From assembly GCA_947073045.1 (NCBI GenBank), contig CAMTJU010000008.1, positions 1 through 57,873 on the forward strand: 57,873 nt of DNA. Reading direction: 5' to 3'. Within the stretch, counting starts at the first letter, position 1. Each line of letters begins with the position of its first letter. A program made the translations under genes and the position numbers. Below the pieces are notes generated by a model that saw only the letters and a program-made list of their open reading frames with translations, did no database searches and was not told where the DNA came from. The stretch comes from an uncultured Clostridia bacterium. GTDB lineage: Bacteria; Bacillota; Clostridia; Lachnospirales; CAMVHY01. This document shows, piece after piece, positions 7,452-16,223 of this stretch.

Positions 7452-8309
7452 ATGCAAAGCATGCAAACTCAACCTGTCAATCAGTTTTTTAATATGATGC
7501 AAGATAATATGCAAACACAATCTCCTCTTCAAAAAAAAACTTATAATAAATTTACACTTCAAGAAGATCAGAAAATTTTAGACTTGGTAAAAATTCATGG
7601 CACAAACAACTGGACACAAATAGCAGAAAAGATACCAAAAAGAACTCCTAGACAAATTCGTGAAAGATGGACAAATTATCTAGATCCCAATATAAATCAT
7701 TCTGAATTTACAGCAGAAGAAGATCAAATTATTATTGAAAAATATAATGAAATTGGTTCAAAATGGTCAAATATCGCTAAATTTATGGGCAGAACTGAAA
7801 ATCAAGTTAAAAATAGATTTTATTCTCATATTCTACCTGCTGCAAAACGTTTAAATATATTATTAACAAAAGAAAATTCACATTTATTAATTGAAGAAAC
7901 ACAAAAAGTAAAAAGAAAAAGAAAAAAAATCAATCCATATCAGCAATTATCTATAACAACGTCGCAATTTCAACCAACACACAAAATATCAAATCAGTTT
8001 AATTTAAATCAATTACAAACACCATCAGTTAATCCACCATTTCAATCGCATACAATTTCACATCCACAAAATCAAATCCTAGTCCCAGTTCCATGTTTTG
8101 TTCCATATCCAGTTTATGTTCCAGTTCAAGCAACACCAGAAGAACAAAAACAGTCACAATCAATTTACTCTAAAATTGACGAAGCAAAAAAAAAATCGGA
8201 TGAATATAATAGTCAAATTCAACAAACAAATCAATTTGAATTCGACTTATTTGACCAAAACGAGCAATTTGGGCAAATTAATGATTCATTTTATGATTTT
8301 AATATTTAG
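7452..8309 (+). CDS. R2R3-MYB-like DNA-binding protein, copy 2, with nuclear-localisation-like motif
   Basis: 285 residues from the ATG at 7452, with GGGAGG upstream. The R2 repeat spans about 32-79 (F34, W54, W73) and the R3 repeat about 83-130 (F86, W105, F123). The helices are R-T-P-R-Q-I-R-E-R-W and G-R-T-E-N-Q-V-K-N-R-F. This copy keeps more of the canonical aromatic residues than copy 1. The basic cluster K-V-K-R-K-R-K-K at residues 152-159 fits a classical monopartite nuclear localisation signal. The C-terminal ~30 residues alternate acidic and aromatic residues (F-D-L-F-D-Q, D-S-F-Y-D-F), resembling a eukaryotic activation domain. A bacterial cytosolic role needs neither feature, although a basic cluster can also simply bind DNA. 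It is a paralogue of the preceding gene; divergence is greatest in the tails. Confidence 0.85.
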   Translation: MQSMQTQPVNQFFNMMQDNMQTQSPLQKKTYNKFTLQEDQKILDLVKIHGTNNWTQIAEKIPKRTPRQIRERWTNYLDPNINHSEFTAEEDQIIIEKYNEIGSKWSNIAKFMGRTENQVKNRFYSHILPAAKRLNILLTKENSHLLIEETQKVKRKRKKINPYQQLSITTSQFQPTHKISNQFNLNQLQTPSVNPPFQSHTISHPQNQILVPVPCFVPYPVYVPVQATPEEQKQSQSIYSKIDEAKKKSDEYNSQIQQTNQFEFDLFDQNEQFGQINDSFYDFNI

Positions 8310-8320
8310 TATTAATATAA

Positions 8321-8370
8321 AAAAATACCTTTTTGCTAAATAAAAATTATTTGGTAAAAAGGTATTTTTT
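8321..8370 (+). terminator. Rho-independent terminator after the MYB-like genes
   Basis: A 14-bp stem (AAAAATACCTTTTT at 8321-8334 pairing with 8356-8370), a loop of about 21 nt and a run of T. It ends the MYB pair and separates it from the hydrolase promoter. Confidence 0.75.
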
Positions 8371-8376
8371 GCTTTC

Positions 8377-8405
8377 TTTACTTGTTAATGCACAAGTGTT
8401 ATAAT
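8377..8405 (+). promoter_or_regulatory. Promoter of the hydrolase gene with palindromic spacer
   Basis: TTTACT (-35) and TATAAT (-10) are separated by 17 bp. The region 8380-8397 contains the short inverted repeat ACTTGT...ACAAGT, which could be an operator. Confidence 0.5.
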
Positions 8406-8427
8406 TTTTTTAGTTCGGGAGGTAAAT

Positions 8428-9495
8428 ATGAAAAAATCAAAAAAAGTTTTGGTATCAGCAATTTTGGCTGCATTAATATTTTATTTAATTAGCAATGATA
8501 AAGATTATAAATGCAAAGGTGAAGAAGTTATGCAAACTCAAAATAATATTTGCGTAGATGAAAATGAATATGAAAAAAGCATGGAACAAATTATTCTGCC
8601 GTTCATTTCACAATATGAAAGCACGGGATATTTTAAAGGTGTTGACGACGTGAATTTATTTTATAGAAAATTTGAACTCGAAAATCCCAAAGCTTCCATT
8701 GTAATTGTTCATGGTTTTACTGAAAACACTCAGATTTATAATGAACTAATTTATTACATGCTTAAACAAAATTATTCTGTTTATATATATGACCAAAGAT
8801 GTCATGGCGCATCTGACAGATTATCAGAAACCTACAATATGGTATATGTCAAAAAATTTAGCGATTACACTCAAGATTTGAAAAAATTTATAGATGAAAT
8901 TGTCCCAAATTCAAAATTATTTTTATATGGGCACTCAATGGGCGGTGCAGTCGTAGCAGATTTTTTGGAAACTTATCCAGATATAGCAAATTTTGCAGTT
9001 CTTTCGGCTCCAATGCTTCAAATATTTACAAAACCATATCCACCAAAAATAGCAAATCTTTATACCGAAGTAGAAAATTTAATTGGTGCTGATAAAAAAT
9101 ATTGTCCTGGGCACTCAGATTTTGATAAAGATAAACATTTAAATGATTCAGTTTATAAAAATTATACACGTTATATCTATTTTATAAATTTTGAAGCACA
9201 GCATCCGCAATTAATAACAAATGGGGCAAGTTTTGCATGGCTCAAACAATCTACACTTGCCATAAAAAAAATTTTAAATCCAGAAAACATGGAAAAAATA
9301 AAAACTCCGTGCGCAATGTTCCAATATGAAAATGATAAAACAGTTATGCCAAGCGGACAGAATAAGTTTGCATCTTCGGTTAAAACTTGCAAATTATACA
9401 CAATAAAAGATTGCGAGCACAATATTTATTATATGGACAATAAGATTCTGTCTTCATATCTTCAAAAAATATTTGAGCTTTTTGATGCTCATTAA
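8428..9495 (+). CDS. Membrane-anchored alpha/beta hydrolase (monoacylglycerol lipase/lysophospholipase-like)
   Basis: 355 residues. A single N-terminal hydrophobic segment (about residues 7-22) after a lysine-rich start suggests a signal anchor, so the catalytic part is probably outside the cell or at the membrane. The body is a serine hydrolase of the Hydrolase_4 group: the strand-loop V-I-V-H-G-F (oxyanion), D-Q-R-C-H-G-A-S-D, the nucleophile elbow G-H-S-M-G-G-A, the acid in E-N-D-K-T-V and the base in C-E-H-N. This is the pattern of monoacylglycerol lipases and lysophospholipases; the exact substrate cannot be read. GGGAGG precedes the ATG. It has its own promoter just after the MYB terminator, so co-regulation with the MYB genes is not shown. 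Confidence 0.8.
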   Translation: MKKSKKVLVSAILAALIFYLISNDKDYKCKGEEVMQTQNNICVDENEYEKSMEQIILPFISQYESTGYFKGVDDVNLFYRKFELENPKASIVIVHGFTENTQIYNELIYYMLKQNYSVYIYDQRCHGASDRLSETYNMVYVKKFSDYTQDLKKFIDEIVPNSKLFLYGHSMGGAVVADFLETYPDIANFAVLSAPMLQIFTKPYPPKIANLYTEVENLIGADKKYCPGHSDFDKDKHLNDSVYKNYTRYIYFINFEAQHPQLITNGASFAWLKQSTLAIKKILNPENMEKIKTPCAMFQYENDKTVMPSGQNKFASSVKTCKLYTIKDCEHNIYYMDNKILSSYLQKIFELFDAH

Positions 9496-9501
9496 AAAAA
9501 T

Positions 9502-10548
9502 TCAATATTTTGTTGCAGGCTCTAGCAACGTCAATTTTTTATGTTCCGCATCTAATCTGCATTTTATTCCATAGGGAATAATGCCGATTGGTTCTGCGTG
9601 ACCAAAATTAACATTAAACAAAATTGGAAGCTCAGGATGACCCGCTTCTTTTCCAATCACTGTTCGATATACTTTTTTGTATGGCTCGTATTTACTACGT
9701 CTTGCAGGTTTTCCAACAATAATGCCGTTTATCACGTCAAATAATCCCTGTGCAGCAAAATTACGCAGATACCATGTAAGATATTCACATGGCATATCAT
9801 CTTCACTAGTCTCCAAAAACATTATTTTGCCTTCCCATTCATTCTTGGATGGCCATAGAGATGTTCCCAACAACTCAATAAATACATCTAGACAGCCACC
9901 CAGCAATTCTCCCTCTACAATACCAGAACCTTGAATGATTTCGTAGCCAATTTTTTCCGGATGATACTGTTTTTGAATATGGATATTTTCTTCTTTCCAC
10001 CAAATTTTTTCATCTTCGTCATCATGCCAGTAAGGAGCAGACAAAATTTCAAGCGTTTCCTTTGGTGCAAATAATGTATCTTGAATCATTTTTGCGGTGT
10101 AATCGTTAATCTTGACATATTCTGCGAAATTTGTCATGATGCTTGCTCCATAGTATGAAATCAATCCTGCTTTATACATCATGAAATGATTTGATGTAGT
10201 ATCTGAAAAACCTGTAAAAATTTTGGGATTATCTCGAATTACATTAAAATCAATGTGCGGCAATAAACGAATTGTATCATCACCACCAATTGCATTAAAT
10301 ATTGCTTTGATATTCTTGTCACTAAACGCCATCATTAAATCAGATGCCCTTGCCTCAGGATATTTATAAAGATAATCTATACCCTTAAGCGCATTAGGCA
10401 TAACTACCACATTCAATCCGTAATCTTTTTCTAACCGTTTTTTAGCAATGTCTAGCTTATGTATCGCCCATGGTTCTCCAAGAGTTCCAGCTGAAAGACT
10501 CACAATTGCAACGGTATCTCCCCTACTTAAATGTTTCGGCTTAATCAT
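9502..10548 (-). CDS. Peptidase family S66 protein (MccF/LD-carboxypeptidase-like)
   Basis: 348 residues. Conserved S66 features: N-terminal G-D-T-V-A-I-V-S-L-S-A-G, the nucleophile in G-F-S-D-T-T, and the Glu/His pair in F-L-E-T-S-E-D and F-G-H-A-E-P. Members either trim tetrapeptides of peptidoglycan (LdcA) or cleave toxic aminoacyl-nucleotides such as processed microcin C (MccF). The W-W-K-E-E-N and N-H-F-M-M-Y segments fit the MccF-like branch, but the two cannot be told apart safely by eye. There is no signal peptide, so it acts in the cytoplasm. GGAGG precedes the ATG. It lies 41 bp after the decarboxylase-like gene on the same strand and may share its transcript. Confidence 0.85.
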   Translation of the reverse strand: MIKPKHLSRGDTVAIVSLSAGTLGEPWAIHKLDIAKKRLEKDYGLNVVVMPNALKGIDYLYKYPEARASDLMMAFSDKNIKAIFNAIGGDDTIRLLPHIDFNVIRDNPKIFTGFSDTTSNHFMMYKAGLISYYGASIMTNFAEYVKINDYTAKMIQDTLFAPKETLEILSAPYWHDDEDEKIWWKEENIHIQKQYHPEKIGYEIIQGSGIVEGELLGGCLDVFIELLGTSLWPSKNEWEGKIMFLETSEDDMPCEYLTWYLRNFAAQGLFDVINGIIVGKPARRSKYEPYKKVYRTVIGKEAGHPELPILFNVNFGHAEPIGIIPYGIKCRLDAEHKKLTLLEPATKY

Positions 10549-10589
10549 GACAATCCTCCATAAATAAATTTATCTTTTTTGCAACAATC

Positions 10590-11951
10590 TCAACTAATCA
10601 CTAAAATCATATTTTTATTAACTCCCAACACCTCTATTTTTTGCTCTAAATAATATTTCACACAATTTATAATTTGCGGCGTAATCATTTCACCTGGAAC
10701 AATTAATGGTATTCCAGGCGGATATGGTGTTATATATGAGGCACTTATTTTATTCAAACTTTTATCAAGCAAAACATACTTGCTTGTTTTTTTTGTAGCA
10801 TTTTTAATGGAGCAAATCATACTTGACTTAATCACATCGTTATTTCCACAAACCAATTTTTTGTAACGAAATCTTTTTTCAATTTCACCGATGGATTTAA
10901 TTAACAACTGAAAACCAAAATCGGTATCAGCTATGGTTGACAAAGCAACAAAATGTTTCAAGCCACACATTTCTATTTGCAAGTCGAATTCATTGCGTAA
11001 TATCTCTTCAACTTCCTGCGGCTTTTCCTGCGCATTAACCAAAAAAACTAATTTACTTATATCAATATCTGCAACATAATCATTTTTTTCTACAAGCTGA
11101 ATTATTTTGTTCGATGATAAAGTTTTTCGCACCTGAATTAATTTTTCCGTGTAATTATTATAAAATTTTTTTGCATGAAGCTTTCTCAATGTACTGTCCA
11201 TAACACTCATTAAAATATAAGAAGGACTTGTTGTCTGAAACATCGATAAATATTTTTTTACTCGTTTTATATCTACTAATTCACTGTTTATATGTAAGAC
11301 GGCGCTTTGTGTAAGACACGGCAATGTTTTATGCAAACTATTAATTACAATATCAGCGCCTGATTTTAATGCTGAAGTTGGAAATTTTTCATGAAATACA
11401 AAATGCGAACCATGCGCCTCATCTACTATCAAAATTTTTTTATAGCGATGCACAATTTCACATATTTTTTTTATGTCCAAACAAAATCCTTCGTAATTTG
11501 GCGACGTAATAAAAACCGCCTTAATGGCATCTTTTGCCTTGAGCAAATTTTCTAATTCAACATAATCTATTCCACAATTTATTCCAAAAAAATCTTTACC
11601 GTATAAATAATGTGCTACGATTCCCGTCAATTCTAATGCATTATAAAAACTTTTATGACTTGAGCGCATTGCTATTATCTCATCATTTTCATTGCAAACC
11701 GAAAATATTGCTGCCATAACAGCAGAACTTGCGCCATTTACCACAAAAAAGCTTTGCCTAGCACCAAAAATTTTTGCACAGTTTTCCTGTGCATTTTTTA
11801 TTATTCCTTTTGGATTGTGCAAATTATCCAAACCACAAATTTCCGTCATATCCAATTCTAATAAATTTTCGTCAATAAAATTTTTGTTTCGTTTATGACC
11901 CGGCATATGAAATGGGTACAATTTTTTTTTGTCATTAATTGTATCTTCCAT
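10590..11951 (-). CDS. Orn/Lys/Arg decarboxylase-family PLP enzyme
   Basis: 453 residues from the ATG at 11951, chosen because GGAGG lies upstream of it; a longer start at 11999 has no such site. The aminotransferase-like fold shows F-H-M-P-G-H-K-R-N at the N-terminus, F-G-A-R-Q-S-F-F-V-V-N-G-A-S, D-E-A-H-G-S-H and the PLP lysine in S-L-H-K-T-L-P. This is the short clostridial/bacillar SpeA-like class of arginine, lysine or ornithine decarboxylases that feed polyamine synthesis. The C-terminal domain has P-P-G-I-P-L-I-V-P-G-E. The exact amino-acid substrate cannot be told from the sequence, and no speB, speE or tmk/holB neighbours are present. Confidence 0.85.
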   Translation of the reverse strand: MEDTINDKKKLYPFHMPGHKRNKNFIDENLLELDMTEICGLDNLHNPKGIIKNAQENCAKIFGARQSFFVVNGASSAVMAAIFSVCNENDEIIAMRSSHKSFYNALELTGIVAHYLYGKDFFGINCGIDYVELENLLKAKDAIKAVFITSPNYEGFCLDIKKICEIVHRYKKILIVDEAHGSHFVFHEKFPTSALKSGADIVINSLHKTLPCLTQSAVLHINSELVDIKRVKKYLSMFQTTSPSYILMSVMDSTLRKLHAKKFYNNYTEKLIQVRKTLSSNKIIQLVEKNDYVADIDISKLVFLVNAQEKPQEVEEILRNEFDLQIEMCGLKHFVALSTIADTDFGFQLLIKSIGEIEKRFRYKKLVCGNNDVIKSSMICSIKNATKKTSKYVLLDKSLNKISASYITPYPPGIPLIVPGEMITPQIINCVKYYLEQKIEVLGVNKNMILVIS

Positions 11952-12015
11952 AAAAGTTACAACCTCCAAATTGCAAAGCAAAAATGTAGCTTCATACATA
12001 AATTCAATTATACTA

Positions 12016-12043
12016 AAAAAAGCCGACTCACGCCGACTTTTTT
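12016..12043 (-). terminator. Terminator of the type IV secretion operon
   Basis: On the minus strand an 11-bp stem (AAAAAGTCGGC with GTCGGCTTTTT, including G-U pairs) with a GTGA-like loop ends in a T run. The pairing is good only in minus-strand RNA. It sits between the operon end at 12060 and the decarboxylase gene. Confidence 0.65.
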
Positions 12044-12059
12044 AAAGTAATAATACTTT

Positions 12060-15000
12060 TTAATTTAAACCTGAAATATATTTCAGGAGAAGCGCACCCA
12101 TTATTAAAATTGATGCCGCAACAAATTGCCAAATAGCTTGATAATTTACACTTTCGTAATCATTTAATCCTAAAGCAAATTTTATTATAGCCCATACAGC
12201 ATAAATCATACCTACGTAATATATAATTGTAGCAAACACCAATAATAAACTTGCATGCAAAACTCTTGGAGTTGGTGTCGGCTCAAAGCTTGGTTTTAAC
12301 GTGGGACTTAATATTGGTGTAAAAGTTGGTCTTGGGGTTGGTGTAGGGGTTGGAGTTGGAGTTGGTGTAGGCGTTGGAGTCGGAGGAATATACACCTCTT
12401 CTGGTAAACCATCGTCACCTTGCATTATTAACAACGGATTTAATAAAACATTTTTATCTTTTTCAGCCAAATAACATTTTATTTTTACTGTGCCTTTTGA
12501 TTTTCCTATTACATCTGATTCATTAATCTCTAAAGAATCTTCAGTCGGAACTTCGTACCTAAATACATTATCATTTATATTCACAAGTGGATCTAAGTTT
12601 GTATAATCAACATAAAAATCAGCATCTTCATCAAATAAAGTTTCTTTATTCGGCAAATCTTGCATTTCACTATTTGTCTTACATTTTATTTTTATACTAT
12701 TATCTGTTTTGTCAACTACTATTCCTGAACAAATCGCATAAATATCTTTACCTTCGTCTATTCCTAATTCAATATAATCATTTTCAACTAGTTCAAATGG
12801 CACATCACTTTCAATTTGATCAAATGTTATTTCTCTTTCATTTTCTTTATAGACAACATTTTCTCCAAAATTTTCTAATAATTTATTTTCCCAGCATTGA
12901 TTTAAAATAGGTTCAAAATTTTGCACGCCTCCATATAATAAATCCTTGAAATCATTGTATTCATCATTAAAATTATAAACTGAATTGTATGAAAAAAATT
13001 TATCATAAAAATCCGAATCTTTAAACCAAGCTTCAAAATTTCCCCTATCATAATCAATGCTTATATTTTTTATTGCAGAAATATCATCTATTAAAAAATA
13101 TTTGCTACCATCTATTATAATTTGAAATTCATCAAAACCTAATAAATCATCAACAGTTGTATCATCATAAATATAATAATCATCTGTCGACTTTTCGCTT
13201 TCTTCACTCGTGCCATTTTCAATAACTTTTAATGCATCATCAACTTTCTTAATATTTTCATTGTTATCATTTTGTGCCTTAATAACCTTTTCTCTAAAAT
13301 CTTGTATAAATCCAATCATAGTATTAATCTTATTTTCTGCTTCAATCTTATTTACTCCGGCTGCCGAAAAATAAACACTTTTATCAAATTGAGTTAAATC
13401 AATTTCTGGAATACCATATAAAATGTCATCTACTTTACGACTATAATCTTCACTTGAAGATGCACCATATTCAGAAACTCCAAAAATCTCAGCAGCTTGA
13501 CTCAAAAATGCATTATATGATTGTGCCAAACGCGTAGTGGCATTTGGACTTATAACATAATAATTAACAACTTTTCCTTCTGCAAAAAGTTTTTCTACTT
13601 CTTCTTTAAATATACTTAAGTTTTTTAAAATAGTATTTTCGACAAAATCTTCATTTTCAGTTTCTGAGCCTGATATTTTATCAATAAGGTTTCGATAAAT
13701 ATTATTATAAGAATTTAATAATTCCCTCTCGAGCAGTAATGATGTATTTTTTGATTTATTGCCATATACATAAGTTATTTTATCTTCTTGACCATTATTT
13801 TTTTCCCAAACCAAACTTGCGTCTACATAAGTCATTTCATCGCTTAAACTATCCAATATTTTGTTTAAATCATAACTTGTAATATTTAATTTTCTATCTT
13901 CCGGTATATCATTCACATTTGATATAAAATACAATAAGCCAATTAATTCTTTTGAATCTTTCCAAGGTTCATAATCAGCGCTAAATTTTTCAACAATTTT
14001 CAAAGTTTTTTCATCGACGTCTATTGGCTTATAGCAAGACAACTTTAAAATATGATCTTCAACAAAATTATTCTTAAATTCATCTATAATTTTTTTTCTA
14101 TGAGCTATTTGATTATAAAATGCATCATCAATTTCCTTATCAACATTGGCTTTTATTTCCTGAAATCGCAATTTATAATTATCTAACTCTTCTTTAAAAG
14201 TATTGTAATTTTTATTCCCTATTGATTCATTAAAAATTAAATTTTTATTTACAAGATTTCTCTTTATTTTGCCTATTAATTGAGCATCAGATTTTTCACC
14301 AAAAAAATAACTTATCGTGTAATCATCGAAAATATCATATTCCATATCCGTATTCACAATTATTTTTTTTGTTAAATCCCTAAGTAGTTCAGCACTTTTA
14401 CTTATTTTTTCTAAACTTTTATACGTTACATTTATATTAGAATCATCACTTTGCCAAGGTAGCTTCCATTTATAACAAGACAAACTCAAAATGTGATTAT
14501 TATAGAAATAATTTTTAAATTCATTTACAACTTTATTCATAATACTTGAATAACTTTCGTCTTCCGAGCTTTCGCTAGTAACTTTGTTTTGTATTTGCTT
14601 GAATTTTGTTTTATAAACAGTATCTAACTCATATTTAAACGTATTGTAATTTGTAACTCCTACTGATTCATTAAAAACCAAATTATTTTTTTTAACATAC
14701 AGACTAATATTTTTTTTCAACTTATTGTCATCTATTTCACCTTTAAAGTAATTTATTACATAATTACTAAAAACATCACATGATATATTTGTTTTATCAA
14801 GCAAATTTTTTTTTAATTTTTCTAACAAACTTGCGTTATCATCAATATTATATCCATAAAAATAATTATTTAATTGCAAATAAACCTGATTTAAATTTTT
14901 AATTGCAGATGTATTATTTATCGATTCTGCATCATCATCATCAAATTCAAAATTATTTACTGTTACTGATTCAGCATAATTATAATCAACATAATTATTT

Positions 15001-16217
15001 GCGTTATTCAAATCTCCTAAGTTTGGTGAAACAGACCCAATTACAGAAAACAAACCTACACCTGCAAAAACAAGAAAAAAACAAACCAACACAATAATTT
15101 TTGTTGGATCACCGGTAATTGCTGAAGTAACAGAACCTTTAATTGCTTCTTCAGCGTTGCCGCTAAAAACCTCATTAACAGTACTGACTGTATTAGCAGC
15201 TGCATTACCAACTACATTAACTTTTCCTAATGCCTTACTGAATGATTTGACAAACCTATTTTTTCCAGCAATTTTTTTGATTCCCTTCTTGATTTGCTTC
15301 TTAGCAAAATATTTTCCTTCAGAGACCACCATATTGCCTGCAGTGGATACAAAATTTTCTGCTGAATTTTTTTCTTCATCAAACTTTACACTATTTACAA
15401 TCATATTAGCATGATTTAAAAATTTTTTTGATTTTGAGGTATCGCTATTTTTATTTTTATTGTTCTGTTTTTTTTTATCACTCACATCTTTTGAATTGCT
15501 TGTTTCAATCTTTTTTTTTGAATTTGTTGCTCGTTCTTTTTTTTGAATCTTATTTCGTTCTTTTCCTTTTTGTGAAAAATTATAATTTTGCTGTGTGCTC
15601 ATTAATTGTTCTTGATTTTGATGAATTGTATCAAAAGTTTTAGTCTCTTGTAATTGTTCTGCATTTATCCTTTTACTTAGTTTAATTGATTTATTATCCT
15701 TTTGTGGCAAAACATTAGCATTATTTAAATTATCTGAGCTATTATCTAACTCATTTTTTTGAATTTCATTTTGTTTTCTTTGTGAAAAAATATCATTTTG
15801 ATTATGTGTGTTTATTAATTGTTCTTGATTTTGATTAGCTTCATTAAAAATTTGACTCTCTTGCGATTGTTCTAGATTTATGTTTTTACTTGAATTAACT
15901 AATTTATTATCATTTTGTGGCAAAATATTAACATCATTTAAATTATCTGAGCTATTATCCAACTCATTTTTTTGAATTTCATTTTGTTCTCTTTGTGAAA
16001 AAATATCATTTTGATTATGTGTGTTTATTAATTGTTCTTGATTTTGATTAGTTGTGTTAAAAATTTGGCTCTCTTGTGATTGTTCCAGATTTATGTTTTT
16101 ACTTGATCTAATTAATTTGCTATCTTTTTTATTATCTTTTTCAACATCATCTAAATTATCTGAGTTATTATCCCACTCAATTTTTTCATCATCTTTTGAA
16201 TTATTATCCTTCTCCAT
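12060..16217 (-). CDS. Large T4SS surface protein: repeats, TM anchor, degenerate M23-like domain, C-terminal pilin-like module
   Basis: 1385 residues, last gene of the T4SS operon, six bases after virB4. In order: about three Asn/Gln-rich repeats of ~66 residues (about 35-230); a Lys-rich stretch; a transmembrane helix (about 367-389) preceded by a basic amphipathic segment, as in the clostridial ICE peptidoglycan hydrolases (CD1107-type); an internal duplication of ~140 residues (about 455-590 and 605-730) sharing N-Y-N-T-F-K and L-S-C-Y-K; a coiled region; a region near 1150-1263 that resembles an M23/LytM peptidase (G-K-D-I-Y-A-I-C-S-G-I-V-V, final N-P-L-L-I-M) but lacks the metal-binding His/Asp and H-x-H; a Pro-Thr repeat (about 1275-1308) as a wall spacer; and two C-terminal helices whose W-A-I-I-K ... 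I-W-Q-F-V pattern matches the operon's pilin-like proteins. Probably a structural, non-catalytic surface component of the channel. Confidence 0.7.
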   Translation of the reverse strand: MEKDNNSKDDEKIEWDNNSDNLDDVEKDNKKDSKLIRSSKNINLEQSQESQIFNTTNQNQEQLINTHNQNDIFSQREQNEIQKNELDNSSDNLNDVNILPQNDNKLVNSSKNINLEQSQESQIFNEANQNQEQLINTHNQNDIFSQRKQNEIQKNELDNSSDNLNNANVLPQKDNKSIKLSKRINAEQLQETKTFDTIHQNQEQLMSTQQNYNFSQKGKERNKIQKKERATNSKKKIETSNSKDVSDKKKQNNKNKNSDTSKSKKFLNHANMIVNSVKFDEEKNSAENFVSTAGNMVVSEGKYFAKKQIKKGIKKIAGKNRFVKSFSKALGKVNVVGNAAANTVSTVNEVFSGNAEEAIKGSVTSAITGDPTKIIVLVCFFLVFAGVGLFSVIGSVSPNLGDLNNANNYVDYNYAESVTVNNFEFDDDDAESINNTSAIKNLNQVYLQLNNYFYGYNIDDNASLLEKLKKNLLDKTNISCDVFSNYVINYFKGEIDDNKLKKNISLYVKKNNLVFNESVGVTNYNTFKYELDTVYKTKFKQIQNKVTSESSEDESYSSIMNKVVNEFKNYFYNNHILSLSCYKWKLPWQSDDSNINVTYKSLEKISKSAELLRDLTKKIIVNTDMEYDIFDDYTISYFFGEKSDAQLIGKIKRNLVNKNLIFNESIGNKNYNTFKEELDNYKLRFQEIKANVDKEIDDAFYNQIAHRKKIIDEFKNNFVEDHILKLSCYKPIDVDEKTLKIVEKFSADYEPWKDSKELIGLLYFISNVNDIPEDRKLNITSYDLNKILDSLSDEMTYVDASLVWEKNNGQEDKITYVYGNKSKNTSLLLERELLNSYNNIYRNLIDKISGSETENEDFVENTILKNLSIFKEEVEKLFAEGKVVNYYVISPNATTRLAQSYNAFLSQAAEIFGVSEYGASSSEDYSRKVDDILYGIPEIDLTQFDKSVYFSAAGVNKIEAENKINTMIGFIQDFREKVIKAQNDNNENIKKVDDALKVIENGTSEESEKSTDDYYIYDDTTVDDLLGFDEFQIIIDGSKYFLIDDISAIKNISIDYDRGNFEAWFKDSDFYDKFFSYNSVYNFNDEYNDFKDLLYGGVQNFEPILNQCWENKLLENFGENVVYKENEREITFDQIESDVPFELVENDYIELGIDEGKDIYAICSGIVVDKTDNSIKIKCKTNSEMQDLPNKETLFDEDADFYVDYTNLDPLVNINDNVFRYEVPTEDSLEINESDVIGKSKGTVKIKCYLAEKDKNVLLNPLLIMQGDDGLPEEVYIPPTPTPTPTPTPTPTPTPRPTFTPILSPTLKPSFEPTPTPRVLHASLLLVFATIIYYVGMIYAVWAIIKFALGLNDYESVNYQAIWQFVAASILIMGALLLKYISGLN
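15540..16125 (-). repeat. In-gene tandem repeats (~198 bp period)
   Basis: Within the 5' part of the 1385-codon gene, units of about 66 codons recur about three times. Two copies are nearly identical, sharing the residues N-I-N-L-E-Q-S-Q-E-S-Q-I-F-N and N-T-H-N-Q-N-D-I-F-S-Q, and the third is more divergent. Such repeats can expand or contract by recombination and lie on the cytoplasmic side of the predicted anchor. Confidence 0.7.
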
Positions 16218-16223
16218 TTAAAA

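Noticed and set aside
12293-12390. Possible CRISPR-like or microsatellite array
   Set aside because: The short tandem repeat encodes a Pro-Thr spacer within the surface protein; there are no unique spacers and no cas genes.
12587-12910. Plus-strand open frame of 107 codons
   Set aside because: It is antisense to the 1385-residue T4SS protein gene, has low-complexity composition and no ribosome-binding site.
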